Positions 1 to 4,545 of a stretch of 6,487 nt of DNA are shown here, in pieces; position 1 is the first letter of the stretch, and every line of letters begins with the position of its first letter. The notes under the pieces were generated by a model, which saw only the letters and a list, made by a program, of their open reading frames with translations, searched no databases and was not told where the DNA came from. The stretch spans positions 1 to 6,487 of the forward strand of contig QQUD01000263.1 of the NCBI GenBank assembly GCA_008501785.1. Direction: 5' to 3'. This DNA is from Chloroflexota bacterium (GTDB lineage Bacteria; Chloroflexota; Anaerolineae; Promineifilales; Promineifilaceae). Made by a program: the position numbers and the translations under genes.

Positions 1-1535
1 TTATAGTTTCCATTGACGCGATGGCAGAACCCGTTAGCCCCAAGCGCTAGAGCGCGCCAAAATATCAACTCTTTGGGCAGCAATTCAAGGCTCTGGGAAA
101 AATAGGGTAACGCCTCATTGACAGCAAAGGCAGATGCTTTTTGCACGCCTTTAAAGACTGCCAAGATGCCAAAATAAACGGCCGTTTCCGCATCCAGTTC
201 ATCAATATCTTGCGGCAGTGGGCCAAGCAAGTCTTCGACTAATCTTAGCTTCTTGGCTGCCTCATCAAACTCTCCCATTTCGTGTAGAAAGAATAACTGG
301 TATAGAGCAATCGACGGCGTCAAATACGTTTGAGGGACTTTGTTCAGCCAGCGCAAATAGGTTTTAAACCGACTGCTGGCTAGAATCTGGTCAATAATTT
401 CATCGAGATGTTGGACAACGCGCTCATAATCCTTGGCTTCCAGCGAATGTTCGATTGATTCGGGCAGCATGTCATGGGCCATAAACCAGACAGCGGCAGC
501 ACGATGCAAATCAATCATACGCTCTGGGTTTTGTCGTTCGAGTTGCCTTTGCAGCGTGTCGGCAAAAAGATGATGGTAGCGATACCAGTTTCGATTGTTA
601 TCCAGCGGGACGATGAACAAATTAGCTGTTTCCAATGTTTCTAAAATTGATTGGCTGTTGGTTATACCGAGAACCACATTGCATAAATCAGCATTCATTC
701 GCTTCAAAACGGCCGTTTGCAATAAAAATTCCTGTATGTGCTGGGGCTGGTATGAAATAACTTCGTTGACAAGGTAATCAGCAATGTACCGATCATGGCC
801 CGACAGTCGGCGAATGAAGGTAACGGCATCGGACGTTTCTTTTAAGGAGAGCGCCGCCAGTTGCAAGCCCGTTACCCAGCCTTCGGTTTGATTTTCTAGC
901 TGGGCTATTTGATCACCGGTAAGCCCTAGCTGCATGGCTTGATTGAAAAAGGTTTCTGTTTCGGCTCGTGTGAAGCGTAAATCATTGGCCTGGATAGTGA
1001 CGATTTGGTTTTTGGCGCGCAGTTTGGTGATGGGCAAGGGCGGCTCTGTGCGGCTAAGGATGACGAGATGAAGCTGTGGCGGCTGGTTTTCTACCAGAAA
1101 AGTGAGGGCATTGTGAATGGCTTCGGTATCAATCAGGTGATAATCATCGAGTACCAAAATGAATTGCTGGTTTGATTGAGCCAAATCGTTGATGAGGTGG
1201 GAGAGAAAAATAGGGGCAGCGGGTGGGTTGGGTGTTTGCAGTGTATCGAGTACGTTTTGTCCCACAGTGGCGTCAATTTGTTGCAGCGCAATCGTAAAGT
1301 AGGTGAAAAAGCGATGGAGGTCGTTATCGCTTTCATCTAACGACAACCAGGCTCCCTGTTGGTTTTTCTGGGCCAGCCAGCAGCTTGCCAGGGTGGTTTT
1401 GCCAAATCCGGCTGGGGCGCAAATGAGGGTTAGTTTGCCGGGGGCTGTTAGTTGGTTTACCAGACGTGGGCGCGGCACAAATTCGGTTCGCACGGCGGGC
1501 ATGTGGATTTTTGTTAACAGCAGCGGCGTGTTCAT
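1..1535 (-). CDS. LAL/MalT-like ATP-dependent LuxR-family transcriptional regulator, 3' end cut by window
   Basis: The reading frame is open from an ATG at 1535 to the window edge, giving 511 residues without a stop. It begins MNTPLLLTKIHMPAVR, a typical start for this family. A Walker A site, PAGFGKTT, lies at residues 41-48 and a Walker B site, ILVLDDYH, at 126-133. A sensor-like LSRTEPPLP follows at 160-168, then the family signature TEGWVTGLQLAALSL at 217-231 and YHHLFADTLQ near 320-329. From about residue 340 the protein becomes helical, TPR/MalT-type repeat sequence. In this family an NTPase-driven oligomerisation switch senses a small ligand or partner and a C-terminal LuxR helix-turn-helix binds DNA. 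That DNA-binding part would lie beyond the window, so its presence is inferred; full-length members usually run to 850-950 residues. An in-frame stop at 1548-1550 makes 1535 the first possible ATG; a second ATG at 1502 is less likely because the residues before it are family-like. No Shine-Dalgarno precedes either. The ligand and targets cannot be read from the sequence. Confidence 0.93.
   Translation of the reverse strand, partial: MNTPLLLTKIHMPAVRTEFVPRPRLVNQLTAPGKLTLICAPAGFGKTTLASCWLAQKNQQGAWLSLDESDNDLHRFFTYFTIALQQIDATVGQNVLDTLQTPNPPAAPIFLSHLINDLAQSNQQFILVLDDYHLIDTEAIHNALTFLVENQPPQLHLVILSRTEPPLPITKLRAKNQIVTIQANDLRFTRAETETFFNQAMQLGLTGDQIAQLENQTEGWVTGLQLAALSLKETSDAVTFIRRLSGHDRYIADYLVNEVISYQPQHIQEFLLQTAVLKRMNADLCNVVLGITNSQSILETLETANLFIVPLDNNRNWYRYHHLFADTLQRQLERQNPERMIDLHRAAAVWFMAHDMLPESIEHSLEAKDYERVVQHLDEIIDQILASSRFKTYLRWLNKVPQTYLTPSIALYQLFFLHEMGEFDEAAKKLRLVEDLLGPLPQDIDELDAETAVYFGILAVFKGVQKASAFAVNEALPYFSQSLELLPKELIFWRALALGANGFCHRVNGNY
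176..187. repeat. AAACGGCCGTTT palindrome copy 1
   Basis: Perfect 12-bp palindrome inside the LAL regulator. Its ACG GCC GTT is read in frame as Thr451-Ala452-Val453. Confidence 0.9.
707..718. repeat. AAACGGCCGTTT palindrome copy 2
   Basis: Perfect 12-bp palindrome inside the LAL regulator, read in frame as Thr274-Ala275-Val276. Confidence 0.9.
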
Positions 1536-1541
1536 GCCCGA

Positions 1542-1550
1542 AGTATATCA
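1542..1550 (-). promoter_or_regulatory. extended -10 promoter (TGATATACT) of the LAL regulator, probably leaderless
   Basis: Read on the minus strand, TG-A-TATACT matches an extended -10 (TGnTATAAT) with one mismatch. It ends six bases before the ATG at 1535, so initiation at the usual distance would fall on the A of the start codon. The absence of a ribosome binding site fits a leaderless message. No convincing -35 is seen 17 bases upstream, which extended -10 promoters often do without. Confidence 0.4.
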
Positions 1551-1595
1551 TTATTGAGGTGAATGGACTGGTTTGTACTTTTTTTCGGGGATGGG

Positions 1596-1635
1596 GGAAA
1601 CGGCCGTTAACTCAAAACTCAATACGGCCGTTTCC
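1596..1635. repeat. inverted pair of GGCCGTTT palindromes (copies 3 and 4) around a tandem 7-bp repeat
   Basis: GGAAACGGCCGT (1596-1607) and ACGGCCGTTTCC (1624-1635) form a perfect 12-bp inverted repeat. The 16-base loop is one T, two exact copies of AACTCAA (1609-1615 and 1616-1622) and another T. Each arm also contains the self-complementary octamer ACGGCCGT, so alternative foldings are possible. Neither flanking gene ends here, so it is not a terminator for a visible transcript. Confidence 0.8.
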
Positions 1636-1640
1636 GTTTC

Positions 1641-1820
1641 ATGTCAGCTTGTTTGTTTTTGTTACTATGGATGATTGCGTTCACTTATTTGACCAAACAA
1701 ATTTCTTTTCCCGAACACTCTCTAAATGTTATTGATGGGGCATTGTCTATTGTATCACGTATAGGCATCGTTATTTGTCTGGCATCTATCGTGCCGACTC
1801 CTTGGAAATTAACAAAATAA
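1641..1820 (+). CDS. possible small two-helix membrane protein, 59 residues (doubtful)
   Basis: An open frame starts at ATG 1641 and ends at TAA 1818-1820. The peptide has two hydrophobic stretches, residues 3-17 (ACLFLLLWMIAFTYL) and about 34-51 (ALSIVSRIGIVICLASIV), joined by a polar linker with Lys, Glu, His and Asp, and it ends in the basic tail KLTK. That is what a small hairpin membrane protein would look like. Against it, there is no ribosome binding site before 1641 or before the internal ATG at 1671, no promoter could be placed, and T-rich intergenic DNA often yields hydrophobic peptides by chance. I recognise no family. It could also be the remnant of a larger membrane protein, although an in-frame stop at 1608-1610 limits upstream extension. 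It would be read in the same direction as the VOC gene, and its stop is only 14 bases before that gene's -35. Confidence 0.25.
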   Translation: MSACLFLLLWMIAFTYLTKQISFPEHSLNVIDGALSIVSRIGIVICLASIVPTPWKLTK

Positions 1821-1834
1821 AGCTATCAAAGTGA

Positions 1835-1863
1835 TTGACGTAGTAGCTCGTTTGTTCTATAGT
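1835..1863 (+). promoter_or_regulatory. sigma-70-type promoter of the VOC gene
   Basis: A -35 box TTGACG (1835-1840) and a -10 box TATAGT (1858-1863) are separated by exactly 17 bases, each with one mismatch to consensus. Transcription would start near 1870 and give a leader of about 30 bases containing the ribosome binding site. Confidence 0.72.
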
Positions 1864-1887
1864 TAAGCAGACGATTATCCAGAAAAA

Positions 1888-1893
1888 AAGGAG
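1888..1893 (+). promoter_or_regulatory. ribosome binding site AAGGAG of the VOC gene
   Basis: A full AAGGAG core lies six bases before the ATG at 1900. It fixes the start and contrasts with the regulator and the second helicase, which have no such site. Confidence 0.8.
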
Positions 1894-1899
1894 AATATC

Positions 1900-2271
1900 A
1901 TGAAATTAGGTGCATTTTCGGTAAGTTTGGCTGTGAAAGACCTCGAAGCTTCAAAAACCTTTTATGAGAAATTAGGATTCCAACAAATGGGTGGGGACGC
2001 GACACAAAATTGGCTGATTCTGAAGAACGGTGACAAAGTGATTGGGCTGTTCCAGGGCATGTTTGACAAAAATATTATGACATTCAATCCTGGTTGGGAC
2101 CAAAACGCCCAAGGCCTTGATTCGTTTACAGACGTGCGCGATTTGCAAAAAGCGCTGAAGGCGCAAGGCGTGGCATTTGAGAGTGAGGCTGATGAAAGCT
2201 CAACGGGACCTGCGAGTTTTGTGATTGTTGATCCTGATGGGAATCCGATTTTGTTTGATCAACATGTTTGA
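1900..2271 (+). CDS. VOC (vicinal oxygen chelate) / glyoxalase-fold protein
   Basis: This 123-residue protein has the length of a single VOC domain pair (two beta-alpha-beta-beta-beta units). The first unit shows the signature [19 protein letters not shown] at residues 9-27. The second ends with the typical [16 protein letters not shown] at 107-122. The superfamily includes glyoxalase I, fosfomycin- and bleomycin-resistance proteins and extradiol dioxygenases, as well as many small members of unknown role. Aligned by eye to metal-dependent members, the first-strand His is Ser7 and the Glu after DPDGNPI is Leu118, so the usual metal site looks absent. Enzyme activity should not be assumed; a ligand-binding or non-metal role is as likely. 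It appears to be a single-gene cytoplasmic transcription unit: it has its own strong promoter and ribosome binding site, the upstream gene is divergent, and 400 bp of gene-free DNA follows. Confidence 0.92.
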   Translation: MKLGAFSVSLAVKDLEASKTFYEKLGFQQMGGDATQNWLILKNGDKVIGLFQGMFDKNIMTFNPGWDQNAQGLDSFTDVRDLQKALKAQGVAFESEADESSTGPASFVIVDPDGNPILFDQHV

Positions 2272-2318
2272 TTATTTGTTGAATTTTTGATTGTTTATCT
2301 AGCAATCCGATAGTTTAA

Positions 2319-2432
2319 GAATGGGACACAGATTTTCATAGAAAAACACAGATTAGATTCAAATTTGACCATAAATTAATGGGAATTGCATCCTAAATCT
2401 GTGTTTATTTGTGTAAATCTGCGTTCTAATTC
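2319..2432. repeat. 114-bp imperfect inverted repeat with ACACAGATT units (MITE/REP-like)
   Basis: The left arm (2319-2365) and the reverse complement of the right arm (2384-2432) align over nearly their whole length with scattered mismatches and small gaps; both start with GAAT. An 18-base AT-rich loop separates them. Within the left arm ACACAGATT occurs twice, at 2326-2334 and 2346-2354, with a period of 20; the right arm carries the complementary AATCTGTGT and a variant AATCTGCGT. It has no coding capacity and no clear target-site duplication at its ends. From memory, related ACACAGATTT-type repeats occur in intergenic DNA of many bacteria, but the family cannot be named without a search. 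Confidence 0.75.
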
Positions 2433-2445
2433 CTATCTTCGAACG

Positions 2446-2520
2446 CTAGTACCTCAACTTTATGATTTTGTAGGGTGAATTGGCAATTCGCCCTACATTT
2501 TTAGAAAGTTACGGTACTAG
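2446..2520. repeat. 75-bp centre-symmetric palindromic element with CTAGTACC/GGTACTAG ends (MITE-like)
   Basis: The ends CTAGTACC and GGTACTAG are perfect 8-bp inverted repeats. By hand count 29 of 37 opposed pairs are complementary, with two further G-T pairs. The core at 2469-2497 is a near-perfect 14-bp stem, TGTAGGGTGAATTG against CAATTCGCCCTACA, around a single central G at 2483. Ends and core share exactly the same centre, so this is one designed-looking palindrome, not two overlapping ones. Small size, terminal inverted repeats and no coding capacity fit a non-autonomous mobile repeat or a structured RNA. The source transposase is unknown. Confidence 0.75.
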
Positions 2521-2539
2521 TATTTAAAATTTTTGTTGA

Positions 2540-2551
2540 AAACGGCCGTTT
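2540..2551. repeat. AAACGGCCGTTT palindrome copy 5 (intergenic)
   Basis: Perfect 12-bp copy, 20 bases after the end of the 75-bp palindrome and about 150 bases before the helicase start. Confidence 0.9.
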
Positions 2552-2595
2552 CTCCCCCACACACCGACACAAATAAATCTCTCAAATTTGTGATC

Positions 2596-2678
2596 TTGAC
2601 AACAAGGTTTATCCTTTAAATTGTATTACCAGAGCAGTACGATTGTCTTAAGCATTCAGTTTCTGGTTATGGGATAAT
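2596..2678 (+). promoter_or_regulatory. candidate promoter region of the helicase pair
   Basis: Two alternatives are visible. A perfect -35 TTGACA lies at 2596-2601, but the best -10 behind it is TAATTT-like at poor spacing (TAAATT, 15 bases). Separately, an extended -10 TGGGATAAT lies at 2670-2678 without a clear -35; use of it would start transcription close to the ribosome binding site and give a leader of only about ten bases. I cannot decide between them. Confidence 0.35.
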
Positions 2679-2684
2679 ATTGTT

Positions 2685-2689
2685 GGGAG
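2685..2689 (+). promoter_or_regulatory. ribosome binding site GGGAG deciding the helicase start
   Basis: GGGAG stands five bases before ATG 2695. This favours that ATG over an in-frame TTG at 2680, which would lie upstream of the site and has no purine-rich element of its own. Confidence 0.65.
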
Positions 2690-2694
2690 AGATC

Positions 2695-4488
2695 ATGTCG
2701 AATTCAATGTACCAGTCCTATTTAAACCAGCCCCAATTTTCCGAAAATGATGCTGCCGGACGATTTTTGAATGGAATGATGCGGTTTGTGCTGCAAGAAA
2801 CGGCCGTTCAGCATCGCCAAATCAAAAAAATATGGGCCAAACCGCTGCCTGTGCGGGTGGCGGATGGATACGCTATCGAAAACGTAACCATCGTCAAATC
2901 GTTCGATAACGGTCAGATTGAGCTAGTTTGTGGTCGCAATCAATCCCGCTTCCGCGCAGGCGACATCCTGGTGCTGAGCAAAGGGAATCCAGCGCAAGAA
3001 CCTCGCGTCCTTGTCAATTTAGATGCCGAATTCGAGACCACTTTGCGCGTTTCCAGTGCGACTCCGTTTAATTGGGGCAATGTACTGACAGAGTCGGATG
3101 ATTGGGTGCTGGATATTGGTTATCTTGATTTGAGCAGCTTCTTTTTGAATGCGCTGGCCGAAGCCGGAGATACGGTTGTCGGGCGAGACCGCATTTTGCC
3201 ACTGCTGATGGGGCGGCTCGCACCCAACATCGATCCGGGTTTGTATGATCGCGGATTAGAGATGGGGGAGGCATTGGGGTTGAATTGGAGCCAAAGTGAG
3301 GCGCTGGCGAATGCGTATGCGACAGATCTCGTTTATTTGATTCAAGGACCGCCAGGAACGGGCAAAACACGTGTGTTGGCCCACTTGGCGCAGGCATTGG
3401 TGAGTGATGGAGAGCGGGTGTTGGTGACATCATTTACGCACCGAGCTATCAACAATGCGCTCAACAAATTGGCAGAAGTTGCGCCAGATGTGCTGGCTGT
3501 CAAAATTGGGCAAGAGTCAGTGGCAGATGATTTGCTAGTTGAGAATTACAAGCGCTATTCGTTGTCGCCGCTTGTTGATGTGGCGGGTGGATATGTGATT
3601 GGCGGGACGCCGTTTGCTACGTGTACCAAACGACTGAGCGGGGTTGAGTTTGATACGATTATTTTTGATGAAGCGAGTCAGGTGACGCTGCCGTTGGCGG
3701 TGATGGGGATGCTGCGAGCTAAAAAGTATATTTTTATCGGAGACCAGCAGCAGCTGCCGCCGGTATTGACGACAAGGTATTCGGGCGGTGCGTTTCGAGA
3801 GTCTGTGTTTAGTCTGCTAGTGGATCAAAATTATGACACGATGCTAACAGAGACGTACCGGCTGAACGAGCAGTTAACTGAATGGCCGAGTGAGCAATTT
3901 TATGAAGGGCTTTTGACATCGGCTGCGGTGGTTGCTGATTTGAAAATGGAATTCCCGACCCTGCCGAATCGATTGGAGACGGTGCTGGATGTGGAGAAAA
4001 CGGCCGTTTTCTACGACATCATGCACCACAATAACACCACCAGCAGCTACAAAGAAGCAAACGCAGTTGTAGAGCTTGTGCAAACTGTCGTTGAAACAGG
4101 TTTCCCCGCCCATGAGATTGGTATTGTGACACCCTATCGAGCACAGGCGCGGCTCATTCGCAGCCTGCTGCGGAAAACAGTGTCAGATGATATCCATCCA
4201 GACCATATTGTCACCGACACGGTAGAGCGAATGCAGGGACAGGAGCGCGATTTAATCATTTTGTCGTTAACCACCTCGAACCCAAGGTTTGCTGCTGATT
4301 TGGCAGATTTCTTTTTCCAGCCGGAACGACTGAATGTGGCAATTACGCGTCCACGCCGCAAGCTAATCATTGTGGGCAGCCGGCATGTACTGGACGCCAA
4401 GCCAAACAAAGACGAACACAAAGAATTTGTGCAAATATTGGGTCAGCTTCTCAAGCATTGTGCCTATGTGCCTTACGAATATGGATAG
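2695..4488 (+). CDS. SF1B Upf1/Dna2-like helicase (AAA_11/AAA_12 type)
   Basis: From ATG 2695 the protein has 597 residues. The first 190 or so hold a beta-rich region (about 55-120) like the small barrel that precedes the motor in Upf1/IGHMBP2-type helicases. The motor follows with all expected motifs: a Q-motif-like SQSEALANA near 199-207, Walker A GPPGTGKT at 218-225, motif Ia TSFTHRAINNAL around 245-256, motif Ic ATCTKR near 308-313, Walker B DEAS at 325-328, motif III GDQQQLPP at 349-356, motif IV ETYR at 386-389, TPYRAQ at 479-484, motif V VERMQGQERD at 510-519 and motif VI NVAITRPR at 547-554. Key Lys, Asp-Glu and Arg residues are intact, so ATPase and 5'-to-3' unwinding or translocation on DNA or RNA are expected from the family; the actual substrate is unknown. 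No nuclease, Fe-S cluster or membrane segment is visible. It is probably the first gene of a two-helicase operon, 57 nt upstream of the next gene. A start at TTG 2680 would add five residues. Confidence 0.93.
   Translation: MSNSMYQSYLNQPQFSENDAAGRFLNGMMRFVLQETAVQHRQIKKIWAKPLPVRVADGYAIENVTIVKSFDNGQIELVCGRNQSRFRAGDILVLSKGNPAQEPRVLVNLDAEFETTLRVSSATPFNWGNVLTESDDWVLDIGYLDLSSFFLNALAEAGDTVVGRDRILPLLMGRLAPNIDPGLYDRGLEMGEALGLNWSQSEALANAYATDLVYLIQGPPGTGKTRVLAHLAQALVSDGERVLVTSFTHRAINNALNKLAEVAPDVLAVKIGQESVADDLLVENYKRYSLSPLVDVAGGYVIGGTPFATCTKRLSGVEFDTIIFDEASQVTLPLAVMGMLRAKKYIFIGDQQQLPPVLTTRYSGGAFRESVFSLLVDQNYDTMLTETYRLNEQLTEWPSEQFYEGLLTSAAVVADLKMEFPTLPNRLETVLDVEKTAVFYDIMHHNNTTSSYKEANAVVELVQTVVETGFPAHEIGIVTPYRAQARLIRSLLRKTVSDDIHPDHIVTDTVERMQGQERDLIILSLTTSNPRFAADLADFFFQPERLNVAITRPRRKLIIVGSRHVLDAKPNKDEHKEFVQILGQLLKHCAYVPYEYG
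2798..2809. repeat. GGCCGTT palindrome copy 6
   Basis: AAACGGCCGTTC, one base off at the edge, in the SF1B helicase; in frame it encodes Thr-Ala-Val at residues 36-38. Confidence 0.85.
3998..4009. repeat. AAACGGCCGTTT palindrome copy 7
   Basis: Perfect copy, extending to a 14-bp palindrome at 3997-4010, in the SF1B helicase; in frame it encodes Thr-Ala-Val at residues 436-438, between motif IV and TPYRAQ. Confidence 0.9.
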
Positions 4489-4497
4489 TGAATATTC

Positions 4498-4533
4498 AGG
4501 TGCGCCGCACTTTCCGAAGTGCGGCGCACCTTT
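4498..4533 (+). terminator. perfect 15-bp hairpin between the two helicase genes (terminator or attenuator)
   Basis: AGGTGCGCCGCACTT (4498-4512) pairs perfectly with 4517-4531 around the tetraloop TCCG. It begins nine bases after the first helicase's stop. The stem is GC-rich and followed by only three T's (4531-4533, the first of which lies in the stem), so complete termination is doubtful. The hairpin ends 14 bases before the ATG of the next gene and could instead attenuate transcription, protect the upstream mRNA end or limit ribosome access. It may also be a dispersed REP-like repeat; that needs a genome-wide search. Confidence 0.6.
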
Positions 4534-4545
4534 GGTAAACAATAT

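Larger units (their letters stand above)
1536..1899. other. divergent intergenic region between regulator and VOC gene
   Basis: This 364-bp stretch separates two divergently transcribed genes. It holds the extended -10 for the minus-strand regulator, a hairpin of two GGCCGTTT palindromes at 1596-1635, a doubtful 59-codon open frame at 1641-1820 and the VOC promoter at 1835-1863. No tRNA-like cloverleaf or riboswitch-like structure was seen. Confidence 0.6.
2272..2679. other. gene-free region carrying two palindromic repeat elements
   Basis: About 400 bp between the VOC gene and the first helicase. It contains a 114-bp inverted repeat (2319-2432), a 75-bp palindrome (2446-2520), one GGCCGTTT palindrome (2540-2551) and candidate promoter elements from 2596 onward. 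No plausible coding frame or classical terminator with a T-tract was found after the VOC stop. The large inverted repeats could act as terminators when transcribed. Confidence 0.7.

Noticed and set aside
1466..1735. Plus-strand open frame of 89 codons overlapping the regulator's 5' end
   Set aside because: Its first part is antisense to the conserved N-terminus of the LAL regulator and the rest covers the palindrome pair; composition is Phe/Arg/Cys-rich without a family resemblance.
2256..2290. Terminator after the VOC gene (short imperfect hairpin around the stop followed by T-rich sequence)
   Set aside because: The stem is short, needs a bulge and overlaps the stop codon; the T's are not contiguous, so it is not convincing.
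2319..2520. CRISPR array in the repeat-rich intergenic region
   Set aside because: The repeats are inverted, imperfect and of two different kinds, with no regular direct repeats and spacers.
2680..2694. TTG start for the first helicase, five residues upstream
   Set aside because: The GGGAG ribosome binding site lies between this TTG and ATG 2695 and fits only the ATG.
3068..3433. Minus-strand open frame of 121 codons inside the first helicase
   Set aside because: Antisense to conserved helicase sequence including the Walker A region, with a Pro/His/Ser-rich composition typical of shadow frames.
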